Shown: in pieces, positions 53,293-62,172 of the stretch
Layout: each line of letters opens with the position of its first letter
Position numbering within the stretch: position 1 is the first letter of the stretch
Assembly (NCBI RefSeq): GCF_031656215.1
Contig: NZ_CP134228.1
Location: 4,855,001 to 4,919,000, forward strand
Direction of reading: 5' to 3'
DNA length: 64,000 nt
Origin: Mesorhizobium koreense
GTDB lineage: Bacteria; Pseudomonadota; Alphaproteobacteria; Rhizobiales; Rhizobiaceae
The notes under the pieces: generated by a model
The model's database searches: none
The model's input: the letters and a program-made list of their open reading frames with translations, nothing else
Told to the model about the DNA's origin: nothing
Position numbers and translations under genes: made by a program

Positions 53293-54831
53293 GGCACCCT
53301 CCCCCCGCAGCCAGGAGAACCAGCGTCCGCTCGCGGCTCTGACGAGCGGCGTCAGCCGGGTGCGGTTGTAGGCGTCGGCCGCCATCTTTATCGCCTCCGC
53401 CTGGGTCGGGTAGGTATGGATGACCTTCGCCAGCGCGCGCAGCCCCATGCCGCTGCCGATCGCCAGCGATATGCCGTTGATCATCTCGCCGGCGTGACGC
53501 GCGACGATCGTCGCGCCGAGGATGCGGTCCGTGCCTTCCCTGACATGTATCTTGACGAAGCCCTCGTCCTCGCCGTCGGTCACGGCGCGGTCGACGTCGT
53601 GCATGAGGATGGTGAAGGTGCGGACGGGAATGCCGCGCTCTCGCGCCTGGATCACATACATGCCGACATGGGCGATCTCGGGATCGGTATAGGTGCACCA
53701 CGGTACGGTCAGCCGGCTCATGCGCGAGCGGCCCGGGAAGAGCGCGTTGCGCACCGCTATGCGGGCCGAGGCGTCGGCCATGTGGGTGAATTTGTATTTC
53801 AGGCAGACATCGCCGGCGGCATAGATGCGGCGGTTGGTCGTGCGCAGGAAATCGTCGACTTTTATGCCCCTGACGGTGTCATACTCGACGCCTGCCGCTT
53901 CGAGCCCGATCCCTTCGACATTGGGCGAGCGGCCGACACCGACGATGATCTCGTCGACCGTGACGGATGATTTCCAGTCGGCGTTGACGAGGTCGGCGAT
54001 CTTGTTCCGGCCTTCCGTTCTCACCGCGACGACCTCGGTGTTCAGCCTTATCTCGACGCCGTTATGGGCGAGCGCGTCGGAGACGATCTGCGCGGCGTCG
54101 CGCTCCTCCCATGGCAGGAATTTAGGCTCGTTCTGGGCGATCGTGATCTTCACGCCGAGCCGCGCGAAGGCCTGCGCCGTCTCGCAGCCGAGCGGGCCGC
54201 CGCCGATGACCAGCATCCGGGAGGGACGTCTTGTCAGGTTGAAGGCGTTCTCGTTGGTGAGATAGCCGGCCTCTTCAAGGCCGGGTATCCTCGGGTCGAG
54301 CGGACGCGAGCCGGTGGCCACCAGCGCCTTCCTGAAGCGCAGCCGTGCGCCATCCACCTCGATCGTGTCGGGGCCGGTGAAGCGCCCCTCGCCGAAGAAC
54401 ACGTCGATCCCTTCCTCGGCGAGGCGGCTGACGGAATCCTCGCGGCTGATACGCTGGCGGATACGGCGCATCCTGTTCATGACAAGCGGGAAGTCGACAT
54501 CGATCTCGCCGTCCATCCGCGCCCCGAAATGCCGGGCATTCTCCAGGTCGGCATAGAGGCGCGAGGTGCGGATGATCGTCTTCGACGGCACGCAGCCGAC
54601 ATTGAGGCAGTCACCGCCGATCATATCGTCCTCGATCAGCGCCACCTTCGCGCCGAAGGCGACCGCGCCGCGCGCGGCGACCAGCCCGGCCGGCCCGCCG
54701 CCGAGCACGACGAGGTTGTAGCAAGGCGCCGGCTCCGGGTTTCGCCAATCATGCGGCCGGGCGCTTTCGAGATGTTCGAGGTCGCTGTGGTCGACGGGGA
54801 AGGAATTGGGCTTATCCGGTCGGTCGAGCAT
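53290..54831 (-). CDS. MerA/dihydrolipoamide-dehydrogenase-like flavoprotein disulfide reductase
   Basis: A 513-residue class I pyridine nucleotide-disulfide oxidoreductase. FAD loop VVLGGGPAGLVAARGA (about 41-56); redox cysteine pair GGDCLNVGCVPSK; NAD(P) loop VIGGGPLGCETAQAF; YAAGDVC; and the dimer-interface catalytic HTYPTQAEA near the end. The C-terminal cysteine pair of true mercuric reductases and the N-terminal metal-binding domain are absent, so the mercury role is doubtful. It may be a general or quinone-type reductase. Its ATG is 6 bp from the glucanase-like gene upstream, so they may be co-transcribed. Confidence 0.85.
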   Translation of the reverse strand: MLDRPDKPNSFPVDHSDLEHLESARPHDWRNPEPAPCYNLVVLGGGPAGLVAARGAVAFGAKVALIEDDMIGGDCLNVGCVPSKTIIRTSRLYADLENARHFGARMDGEIDVDFPLVMNRMRRIRQRISREDSVSRLAEEGIDVFFGEGRFTGPDTIEVDGARLRFRKALVATGSRPLDPRIPGLEEAGYLTNENAFNLTRRPSRMLVIGGGPLGCETAQAFARLGVKITIAQNEPKFLPWEERDAAQIVSDALAHNGVEIRLNTEVVAVRTEGRNKIADLVNADWKSSVTVDEIIVGVGRSPNVEGIGLEAAGVEYDTVRGIKVDDFLRTTNRRIYAAGDVCLKYKFTHMADASARIAVRNALFPGRSRMSRLTVPWCTYTDPEIAHVGMYVIQARERGIPVRTFTILMHDVDRAVTDGEDEGFVKIHVREGTDRILGATIVARHAGEMINGISLAIGSGMGLRALAKVIHTYPTQAEAIKMAADAYNRTRLTPLVRAASGRWFSWLRGEGA

Positions 54832-54837
54832 ATCGCG

Positions 54838-56169
54838 TCAGCTCCCGAACGCTTCCTGCGCCAGCCAGCCGCCACGGAAGCCGGCGCGCTGAAGTCCGGC
54901 GCGGATATAGGGATTGCGCTTCATCAAGTTCCAGATCAGGCCGGAGCGATAATTCTCGATCATCATGACGACGAGCCCCTGGTCGAGGCCGTAATAGCCT
55001 TCCGATACCCAGCCTTGCGGACCGTAGCTCGCCTGCCCGGCGAGCGTTGGGTTGACCGAACTCGGCAGCATATTCTCACGGACGCTATCGGGATAGCACT
55101 TGCAGAAATGCCGAAGTGCCGAGATCGCCTCCCTAGGCGTGAAAGGCAGGGACGCCAGCGCCGCCCAGGGTGCAACCGTGCCGTCGTCCGGTCCGTAAGG
55201 GACGCCGCGCGCCGCGTAGCCGAAGAAGCTGCGCTCCCTGCCGTCGATCACCACGCTGGCGCCACCCGGTCCGTCATTCGCGGTGAGGCCCCAGAAATCC
55301 TTGCCGTAGCCGGCGAAGGAATGCGGATTGCGGCGCGCATATTCGCGGTGGATCAGCGTCGCGCGCCGGCTGTTCTCCGCATAGTCGCAATTCTTCTCGC
55401 GCATGAATTCGTCGCGGATGCCGGCAAAATCGATCCAGGCATGCGAGTATTGATGCATGAAAAGCGGCCCGCCATAGAGCACATCGTAGCCGTAGATGTT
55501 TTCCCACTGATAAGTCTTCGTCCAGGCGGAATAGCCGTCATCGGGAACGGCGTGATCCGGCGAAGCAAGCGCCAAGACATAGAGGATAGTCGCCTCGTTA
55601 TAGCCTTCCCAACCGTAGTGCAGGAAGCCGCTTTCCGGCTTCCAGCCCTGCCGAAGCGTGGACCCGCCGCCCATCGCCCATCGCCAGTCGGCGCGGCGGT
55701 AGAGCGCGTCGGCGCGGGCGCGGATCGTCCTCTCCTTCTCGTCGCCGCCGGCAAAATAGGTCGCCGCGACAAGGACACCGGCGAGCAGCAGCGCCGTATC
55801 GACCAGCGAAAGCTCGCACTTCCACACCCGCCGGCCCTGCTCCATGTCGATGAAATGGTAGTAAAAGCCCTTGTATCCGGTGGCGTCGGGGTCGGGCGAC
55901 TGCAGGCCGTTCCAGAAGAGATCGAGGGTGGCGAGCGTGCGCTCGACGGCCGCCTGTCTGGTTATCCAACCGCGCTCGACGGCAACCGGATAGCAGGAAA
56001 GCGCGAAACCGACTACGGCGATGCTGGAAGGCGACTTGTCGCGCGAGGTATCGGCGGCAAGGCCGTTTTCCGGGTTCACCCAGCGCATGAAATAGTCGAA
56101 GGCGCCGCGCTGGAAGCGTTCCAGCAGGGTCTCGTCGGTCTCGGTCAGCGAGTCATTTTCGGCAAGCAT
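54838..56169 (-). CDS. Glycoamylase-domain protein, GH144-like (possible beta-1,2-glucanase)
   Basis: A 443-residue alpha/alpha-barrel protein of the glycoamylase (PF10091) class. Blocks: AADTSRDKSPSSIAVVGFAL, GFYYHFIDMEQGRRVWKCEL, SLVDTALLLAGVL, GWEGYNEATILYVLALASP, HAWIDFAGIRDEF, and GLQRAGFRGGWLAQEAFG. GH144 enzymes of this class cut beta-1,2-glucan; the same fold forms part of cyclic glucan synthases. No signal peptide is seen, so it may act in the cytoplasm. It leads into the flavoprotein gene and stands downstream of the glucokinase-zwf-gnd group. Substrate is inferred. Confidence 0.75.
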   Translation of the reverse strand: MLAENDSLTETDETLLERFQRGAFDYFMRWVNPENGLAADTSRDKSPSSIAVVGFALSCYPVAVERGWITRQAAVERTLATLDLFWNGLQSPDPDATGYKGFYYHFIDMEQGRRVWKCELSLVDTALLLAGVLVAATYFAGGDEKERTIRARADALYRRADWRWAMGGGSTLRQGWKPESGFLHYGWEGYNEATILYVLALASPDHAVPDDGYSAWTKTYQWENIYGYDVLYGGPLFMHQYSHAWIDFAGIRDEFMREKNCDYAENSRRATLIHREYARRNPHSFAGYGKDFWGLTANDGPGGASVVIDGRERSFFGYAARGVPYGPDDGTVAPWAALASLPFTPREAISALRHFCKCYPDSVRENMLPSSVNPTLAGQASYGPQGWVSEGYYGLDQGLVVMMIENYRSGLIWNLMKRNPYIRAGLQRAGFRGGWLAQEAFGS

Positions 56170-56287
56170 GGCCAACCAGACAACAGCTAGGCCCGAACCT
56201 CAAGTGCACTGATCGCTGCGGCGGGTGCCGACCGTCAGCCATCCGCGTCGGGAACGAGGCGACTGCATGTGGGAACTGAACGGCCCT

Positions 56288-56426
56288 TACCCCCACCCCT
56301 AACCCCTCCCCACAAGGGGGAGGGAGACGCCGGCATCGCCCAGCTAAAATCTTCAACGTTTGCGCCATGCGGCGCCGGAGCAGAGTCCCCCCTCCCCCTT
56401 GTGGGGAGGGGTTGGGGGTGGGGGTA
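56288..56426. repeat. Long palindromic element B (37-bp arms)
   Basis: The arms 56288-56324 and 56390-56426 are inverted copies with one mismatch in 37. The centre is 65 bp, almost the same as in element A (66 bp), though the arm sequences differ. Located between the glucanase-like gene and the end of the glucokinase gene. Confidence 0.85.
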
Positions 56427-56449
56427 TCCTCACGGGCAATCGCCCGGCT

Positions 56450-57268
56450 TCACGAGGCGGCTACTTCCGCCGCTGCCGTCACCGCGACCGGCGATGCAGC
56501 CTTGTCCTCCGTCTCATGCGCAAAAGCGCCCTGCCCTCGCGGCGCGCGCCACAGCCTGACGCCGCCGGTGATGCCGGCTTCGTTCGGCACGATGATGACG
56601 TTGTCGGGCACGATCTCGATCTTCCTCGCGTTGCCGCCGCCGATATAGAGCACGTCGAAATGGAGGAGCGAGTACAGGATCGTGACCGTCTTCTCGACGC
56701 GCCGGTTCCATTTGCGCTTGCCCTTCTTCTTCAGCGCCTTGTCGCCGACATAGTCGTTATAGGTGCCCCATTTGCCGATCGGATGCTGCGCAAGCTCCAG
56801 ATGCGGCATCAGTTCGCCATCGCGGAAGACTGCCGTGCCGGCACCCGTGCCGAGCGTCAATACGACCTCCAGCCCGCGCCCGACGATGACGCCGAAGCCC
56901 TGCACCTCGGCGTCGTTCAAGAGCCGGACCGGCTTGCCGAGGCGTTCGGAAAGTTCCGCCGCGAACGGGAAATCGCGCCATACCCGATCGCCGAAATGCG
57001 GCGCGGTGATCACCTTTCCCTTGCCGACGACGCCGGGGAAGCCGACGGAGACGCGATCATAGGGAGGTAGCGGCCCGACCAGCTTTTCAAGCGATTTCAG
57101 CATCACCTTGGGCGGACATGGATAGGGCGTATCGATCCGGACCTCCTCGGCGATCATGCTGCCATTCTCGTCCAGCACCGAGGCCTTGAGGCCGGTGCCG
57201 CCGATGTCGATCGCGAGCGTGCGCGGCCCCGCACCGCCATTCGCCTTGCTTCCCGATTTTCCGCCCAT
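56450..57268 (-). CDS. ppgK: Probable polyphosphate glucokinase (ROK family)
   Basis: A 272-residue ROK kinase. The phosphate loop LAIDIGGTGLKASVLDE starts at residue 18; DTPYPCPPKVML and the catalytic aspartate in LLNDAEVQGFG follow; LGTGAGTAVF is the second phosphate motif. The pattern is that of PpgK proteins, which phosphorylate glucose with polyphosphate or ATP, rather than of classic ROK regulators. It is 15 bp after zwf in one transcript, which fits supply of glucose 6-phosphate. Polyphosphate use is inferred. Confidence 0.72.
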   Translation of the reverse strand: MGGKSGSKANGGAGPRTLAIDIGGTGLKASVLDENGSMIAEEVRIDTPYPCPPKVMLKSLEKLVGPLPPYDRVSVGFPGVVGKGKVITAPHFGDRVWRDFPFAAELSERLGKPVRLLNDAEVQGFGVIVGRGLEVVLTLGTGAGTAVFRDGELMPHLELAQHPIGKWGTYNDYVGDKALKKKGKRKWNRRVEKTVTILYSLLHFDVLYIGGGNARKIEIVPDNVIIVPNEAGITGGVRLWRAPRGQGAFAHETEDKAASPVAVTAAAEVAAS

Positions 57269-57283
57269 GTTCGTGCTCCAGGT

Positions 57284-58891
57284 TCAGTTCTTATTCTTGC
57301 CGTTCGAGGGCTCGTCGAGCGGACGCCAGGCGCGCTTGCCGGAACGGGAAAGCAACGTGTCGGCCGCTTTCGGCCCGGCGCTGCCCGAGGTGTAATTGGG
57401 GAAATCGGCCTTTTCCGCCGCCCAGGCGTCGAGCATCGGCTGGACAATCCGCCAGGTCTGCTCGACCATGTCGGCGCGCATGAAAAGCGTCTGCTCACCG
57501 CACATCACGTCGAGAAGCAGGGTCTCGTAACCGACGTTGGGAACGTCCGGAAACCAGTCGTCGTAGCGAAAATCCATCTTGACGGCGGCAAGCTCGACCT
57601 CCGGGCCGGGACGCTTGACCTCGAACTGGAGCGAAATGCCCTCATTCGGCGCGATCCTGAGCACGAGCCAGTTGGGCGGCAGCGTATCGACGGGTGTATT
57701 GTGGAAAGCGGTATAGGGCGCCTGCTTGAAGCGGATGGCGATCTCCGACTTGCGCTCGGTCATGTGCTTGCCGGTGCGCAGGAAGAAGGGCACGCCGGCC
57801 CATCGCCAATTGTCGATGTCGATCCGCATCGCGACATAGGTCTCGACGTTCGAATCCGCCGCGACGTTGGGCGAGCCGCGATAGGGCCCGACCTTCTTGT
57901 CGAGCACCGTGCCGGCGCCATACTGGCCACGCACGGCATCCTCCGGCTCGACGGCAGGGATGGCGGAAAAAAGCTCCACCTTCTTGTCGCGGATGGCGGC
58001 GGCGTCGAAGCCGACGGGCGGCTCCATCGCCACCATGGAAAGCAGCGTGAAGAGGTGGTTGGGGATCATGTCGCGCAGCGCCCCGGTCGCCTCGTAGAAG
58101 CGGCCGCGATCCTCCACCCCCACCGTTTCGGCCACCGTGATCTGGACATGATCGATGCGGTCACGGTTCCAGATCGGCTCGAACAGGCCGTTGGCGAAGC
58201 GGAACATCATGATGTTCTGGACCGTTTCCTTGCCGAGGAAATGGTCGATCCGGTAGATCTGGTCTTCATCCAGAACCTTCAGGATCTGCGCGTTGAGCGC
58301 CTTGGCGGAATCGAAGCTGTGCCCGAACGGCTTCTCGATGACGACACGCCGCCAGAATTTCGGCTTACCATCCGCGTCTTCCTGCTGGTCGGTCAGCTTC
58401 GCCTTGCCGAGCTGCTCGACCACCGTGCCGAAGAAACGGTCGGGCACGGCGAGATAGAAAATGACGTTGCCGGCGGTGCCGCCGCCCTTCCCGACCTCGT
58501 CCAGCGCCTTGCCTATGTCGCCGTAGAGGTCCGGCTTGGTCATGTCGCCGCGAATATAACGCATGCTGCCGGCAAGCTTTTTCCATGCCTTCTCGTCGAT
58601 CTTCTTCACGTCGAACTCGGCCGATTCGTTGCCGACGAAACTTTCGAGCATTTCATGGAGATGGTCCGCCCACGTCTCGGTCGTGCCTTCCGCCAGATCG
58701 GCGCCGATGAGGACGAAATTCTCCGGCAGTTCGCCGCCATGCATCAGATTGTAGAGCGCCGGCACGACCAGCCGCTTGGTGAGGTCGCCTCCGGCGCCGA
58801 AAATGACCATGGCACAGGGATCGGCCTTCACCTTCTTCGGATTCGGCCGGTTGGCCCGCGCCGGCGCCTTTTTCGTGTTGCTGTCCGTCAC
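57284..58891 (-). CDS. zwf: Glucose-6-phosphate 1-dehydrogenase
   Basis: A 535-residue enzyme oxidising glucose 6-phosphate to 6-phosphogluconolactone. The NADP loop VIFGAGGDLTKRL (about 28-40), the catalytic RIDHFLGKETVQN and the substrate block EPIWNRDRIDHVQI are intact. The GTG at 58891 is used, 10 bp after the gnd stop; the frame stays open for 85 more codons inside gnd, clearly an artefact. The N-terminus is rich in Lys/Pro, as in rhizobial relatives. No pgl gene lies in the window. Confidence 0.93.
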   Translation of the reverse strand: MTDSNTKKAPARANRPNPKKVKADPCAMVIFGAGGDLTKRLVVPALYNLMHGGELPENFVLIGADLAEGTTETWADHLHEMLESFVGNESAEFDVKKIDEKAWKKLAGSMRYIRGDMTKPDLYGDIGKALDEVGKGGGTAGNVIFYLAVPDRFFGTVVEQLGKAKLTDQQEDADGKPKFWRRVVIEKPFGHSFDSAKALNAQILKVLDEDQIYRIDHFLGKETVQNIMMFRFANGLFEPIWNRDRIDHVQITVAETVGVEDRGRFYEATGALRDMIPNHLFTLLSMVAMEPPVGFDAAAIRDKKVELFSAIPAVEPEDAVRGQYGAGTVLDKKVGPYRGSPNVAADSNVETYVAMRIDIDNWRWAGVPFFLRTGKHMTERKSEIAIRFKQAPYTAFHNTPVDTLPPNWLVLRIAPNEGISLQFEVKRPGPEVELAAVKMDFRYDDWFPDVPNVGYETLLLDVMCGEQTLFMRADMVEQTWRIVQPMLDAWAAEKADFPNYTSGSAGPKAADTLLSRSGKRAWRPLDEPSNGKNKN

Positions 58892-58901
58892 TTTCCCGTC
58901 C

Positions 58902-59942
58902 TCAGTTCTTCGTATGCTTGACGCTCGACGGGTGGGCGTCGATCTTCTTCTCCGGATCGATCGGTTCGGCGCCTTCGATGTGACCACCGAAGCCGAGGCG
59001 CATCGCGGAAAGGATCTTTTCCGCGAAATTGTGCTGCTGGCGGGATCGGAAGCGCGTGAAGAGCGCCGAGGACAGAACGTCGGCGGGAACCGCCTCCTCG
59101 ATCGCCGCCTCGACCGTCCAGCGGCCCTCGCCGGAATCCTGCACATAACCGGAGAATTTGGAAAGCTCCGGGTCCTTCGCCAACGCGATCGCGGAGAGAT
59201 CGAGCAGCCATGACGAAATGACGGAGCCGCGCCGCCACACCTCGGCGATGTCGGTCATGTTCAGATCGAAGCGCTCGTCTTCCGGCAGGTCGGTGGAATC
59301 CTTATTGCGCAGGATGTCGAAGCCCTCCGCGTAGGCCTGCATCAGTCCGTATTCGATGCCGTTATGGACCATCTTGACGAAGTGCCCCGCGCCGGCGGGA
59401 CCGGCATGGATGTAGCCCTGCTCGGCGCGGGGGTCGAATTTACCGCGGCCCGGCGTGCGCGGGATATCGCCTATGCCCGGCGCCAGCGTCGCGAAGATCG
59501 GATCGAGATAATCGACCGACTTCCTGTCGCCGCCGATCATCATGCAATAGCCGCGATCGATGCCCCAGATGCCACCCGACGTGCCGCAATCGACATAACT
59601 GACATTCTTCGCGGCCAGCGCCTTGGCGCGGCGGATGTCGTCCTTGTAGAAGCTGTTGCCGCCGTCGATGACGATGTCATCCTTGTCGAGCAGGCCGCCA
59701 AGCTGCTCCACGACCTTCTCGGTGATGGCGCCGGCCGGCAGCATCACCCAGACCGCGCGCGTCCCGCCCGCAAGCGCCTCGACCAGTTTCTCCAGCGAAG
59801 GGGCGTCGGTCGCGCCGTCCTTGGCCAATGCCTTGCGCGCGTCGGCATTGATGTCGAACACCACGCATTTGTGCCCGGCCTTCATCAAGCGCCGCACCAT
59901 GTTGCCACCCATGCGGCCGAGGCCCACGAAACCGATCTGCAT
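58902..59942 (-). CDS. gnd: 6-phosphogluconate dehydrogenase, decarboxylating (short form)
   Basis: A 346-residue enzyme of the short bacterial Gnd class (about 300-350 residues, usually NAD-linked), against about 470 for E. coli Gnd. NAD loop [19 protein letters not shown] at the start; [38 protein letters not shown] with the catalytic lysine; and the C-terminal [15 protein letters not shown]. First gene of the gnd-zwf-ppgK group. Start at 59942 matches the Rossmann fold. Confidence 0.92.
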   Translation of the reverse strand: MQIGFVGLGRMGGNMVRRLMKAGHKCVVFDINADARKALAKDGATDAPSLEKLVEALAGGTRAVWVMLPAGAITEKVVEQLGGLLDKDDIVIDGGNSFYKDDIRRAKALAAKNVSYVDCGTSGGIWGIDRGYCMMIGGDRKSVDYLDPIFATLAPGIGDIPRTPGRGKFDPRAEQGYIHAGPAGAGHFVKMVHNGIEYGLMQAYAEGFDILRNKDSTDLPEDERFDLNMTDIAEVWRRGSVISSWLLDLSAIALAKDPELSKFSGYVQDSGEGRWTVEAAIEEAVPADVLSSALFTRFRSRQQHNFAEKILSAMRLGFGGHIEGAEPIDPEKKIDAHPSSVKHTKN

Positions 59943-60123
59943 AAATCTGTCCCTTTCAGGAGTTCGGCCGAAGGACATCGGCCGGATAGGAAAAGCCCGA
60001 TGCAACCAAAGCTAGGCACAGGGGGGCGCATTTCCACCGATCAAAAGGAAAACCGCGCCCGTTGTCAAAACTCGGCCGCGAAAATGGCGAGGGAATGGCG
60101 CTGCTCCAGTGCGCCGCCGGCGT

Positions 60124-60834
60124 TCAGTCGCCGGCAACCACAATCTTGTGGCTCTCGTCCTCCTTGGGACGCTCCACCGGCAACTGGCTGCCGGTGACGA
60201 TGTAGTGGACGGTTTCGGCGATGTTGGTGGCGTGGTCGCCGATGCGTTCGATGTTCTTGGCGCAGAAAAGAAGATGCGTGCAGGCGGTGATGTTGCGCGG
60301 ATCCTCCATCATGTACGTCAGAAGTTCGCGGAACAGCGACGTATATTTGGCGTCGATCTCCTCGTCGCGGTCGCGCACGGCGGCAATGCGCCCGACGGAA
60401 CGGGAGCCATAGGCGTCGAGGACGTCCTTCAACTGGGTAAGCGCCAGTTCGGCCAGCGCCTCGATGCCACGGAAGAGCTTTGCCGGCTGCCGCGTCTGGC
60501 CCGCGGCGGCCACGCGCTTGGCAATGTTCTTGCCAAGATCGCCTACCCGTTCCAGATCGGCGGAGATACGGATCGCCCCGATGATCTCGCGCAAATCGAT
60601 CGCCATAGGCTGGCGGCGCGCGATGATGAGGACCGCCTTGTCGTCGATCTCGCGCTCCGCCTCGTCAAGCACACGGTCGTTGCGGATCACGGTCTGGGCA
60701 AGCGCTTCATTGGAACTGACCAGCGCGGCAACGGCCTCCTCCACCATGCGTTCCGCATGACCGCCCATCTGGGCTATCCTGGTGGCCAGGAATTTCAGTT
60801 CCTCGTCATACGCCTGCAAGGTGTGGCTGGGCAT
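60124..60834 (-). CDS. phoU: Phosphate signalling protein PhoU
   Basis: A 236-residue two-repeat helical protein that restrains PhoR when phosphate is plentiful. Both metal motifs are present: ISADLERVGDLGKNIAKR and CAKNIERIGDHATNIAE. The ATG at 60834 fits the family start MPSHTLQAYDEEL. It follows phoR directly, with no pst transporter genes between them and a terminator ahead of it. Confidence 0.94.
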   Translation of the reverse strand: MPSHTLQAYDEELKFLATRIAQMGGHAERMVEEAVAALVSSNEALAQTVIRNDRVLDEAEREIDDKAVLIIARRQPMAIDLREIIGAIRISADLERVGDLGKNIAKRVAAAGQTRQPAKLFRGIEALAELALTQLKDVLDAYGSRSVGRIAAVRDRDEEIDAKYTSLFRELLTYMMEDPRNITACTHLLFCAKNIERIGDHATNIAETVHYIVTGSQLPVERPKEDESHKIVVAGD

Positions 60835-60885
60835 AGGCTGTCTCTCCCGCGTTCGCCGCCACCCTATGCGATCCGCATGACGGAA

Positions 60886-60916
60886 AAAAGAAGCGCCCGG
60901 ACCAATCCCGGCGCCA
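60886..60916 (-). terminator. Terminator after phoR
   Basis: On the minus strand GCGCCGGGA pairs with TCCGGGCGC (8 of 9 pairs, 4-base loop), followed by TTCTTTTTTCC. It lies 10 bp past the phoR stop and about 50 bp before phoU, so phoR transcripts should mostly end before phoU. Confidence 0.75.
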
Positions 60917-60925
60917 GCGTGCCGC

Positions 60926-62086
60926 TCACCGCTCCGCAGGGAAGTGGACGATAAAGGCGGCACCTTCGCCAAGTTCGGAATGTACCGTGAGGCGGGCGCC
61001 ATGCCGGGTGAGGATGTGCTTGACGATGGCCAAGCCTAGCCCCGTGCCCTTCTGCGCGCGGCTCGCCTCGATATCGACGCGGTAGAAGCGTTCGGTGATC
61101 CTCGGGATGTCGTCTTTCGGGATGCCCGGTCCGAAATCCCTCACCGTCACGTCGACACCGTCTGCCGCCTCCTCGATCGAGACGACGACCCGCTTACCCG
61201 ATTGGCCGTATTTGCAGGCATTTTCGAGCAGATTGACGAAGACCTGGATCAGTTCGTCCCGGTCGCCCGCCACGATGACGGCATGATCGGGGAAATCCCT
61301 CTCGATCGCGACCCCGAGTTCGCTTGACAGATGGCCGAGCGTATCGACCACACCGCCGACGACGGCGACCAGGTTGACCTGATCCGAGGCGCGATGATGG
61401 GATTTCATCTCCAGCCGTGACAGCGACAGGAGATCGTCGATCAGGCGCGCCATGCGCCCGGTCTGGTCTTCCATGATCCCGAGGAAACGCTCACGCGCCT
61501 TGGCGTCGTTCCTGGCCGGCCCGCGCAGCGTCTCGATGAAGCCAGAGATCGAGGCGAGCGGCGTGCGCAGTTCGTGGCTGGCATTGGCGATGAAATCGGC
61601 GCGCATGCGGTCGATGCGGCGGGCCTCGCTCTGGTCACGGAAAGTCATGGCGAAAAGCCCGGACTTAGGCCCGACCGGGCGAACGGCCACCCGGTAGAGA
61701 CGGTCGACGGGAACGCGTTCGGCATAGTCGATAGGCGTTGTGCCGGCATCACCGCCGAGCACCGCGGCAATCAGGGCCTGCATCTCCGGCGCGCGAAATT
61801 TGAAGTGGACCGACGAACCTTCCCGGAACACACCAAACGCAGCGACGGCCGCCTGATTGGCATGCACGACGGAGCCGGAACGATCGAAGACGACGATCGG
61901 ATCGGGCACGACTTCGGCAAGATCGATCGCGGAGATATGGCCGAGCGACGGCCCTGGATCACTGGCCGCTCGCCGGTCCACGCCTGAGCCGCGTTTCGTG
62001 TCGGGCGCAAGCGCGGCGAGGAGCCGGCCGAGCCAGCGTTGCCGGCGCCCGTCGCCTCTTCCACCGGTGTTATCCATATCCGCCAT
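60926..62086 (-). CDS. phoR: PhoR-family sensor histidine kinase lacking membrane segments
   Basis: A 386-residue kinase. The N-terminal 55 residues are charged/low complexity (DNTGGRGDGRRQRW, a short LLAALAP stretch), with no true membrane helix, whereas PhoR usually has one or two. A PAS domain covers about 60-150 (VPDPIVVFDRSGSVVHANQA). Kinase core: H171 in NASHELRTPLASISGF, NLLENACKYGQSG, and KGTGLGLAIVKHIL. It should sense phosphate status via PhoU/Pst and phosphorylate PhoB; neither pst nor phoB is in the window. The ATG at 62086 follows GGAAGCGCA. Confidence 0.85.
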   Translation of the reverse strand: MADMDNTGGRGDGRRQRWLGRLLAALAPDTKRGSGVDRRAASDPGPSLGHISAIDLAEVVPDPIVVFDRSGSVVHANQAAVAAFGVFREGSSVHFKFRAPEMQALIAAVLGGDAGTTPIDYAERVPVDRLYRVAVRPVGPKSGLFAMTFRDQSEARRIDRMRADFIANASHELRTPLASISGFIETLRGPARNDAKARERFLGIMEDQTGRMARLIDDLLSLSRLEMKSHHRASDQVNLVAVVGGVVDTLGHLSSELGVAIERDFPDHAVIVAGDRDELIQVFVNLLENACKYGQSGKRVVVSIEEAADGVDVTVRDFGPGIPKDDIPRITERFYRVDIEASRAQKGTGLGLAIVKHILTRHGARLTVHSELGEGAAFIVHFPAER

Positions 62087-62172
62087 TGCGCTTCCCCGGA
62101 GGCCGTCAGGAACTTGCCCATCATGCGCATCCGCCTTACGCAATAGCATGAACGCGCAAAAGGGATACCGCC

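Noticed and set aside
53290-54831. Mercury resistance (MerA) function
   Set aside because: Lacks the C-terminal cysteine pair and any merR/merT/merP neighbour; kept only as a MerA-like reductase.
58892-59146. Upstream extension of zwf by 85 codons
   Set aside because: It lies wholly inside gnd and is Arg/Ser-rich without similarity; the GTG at 58891 gives the normal protein.
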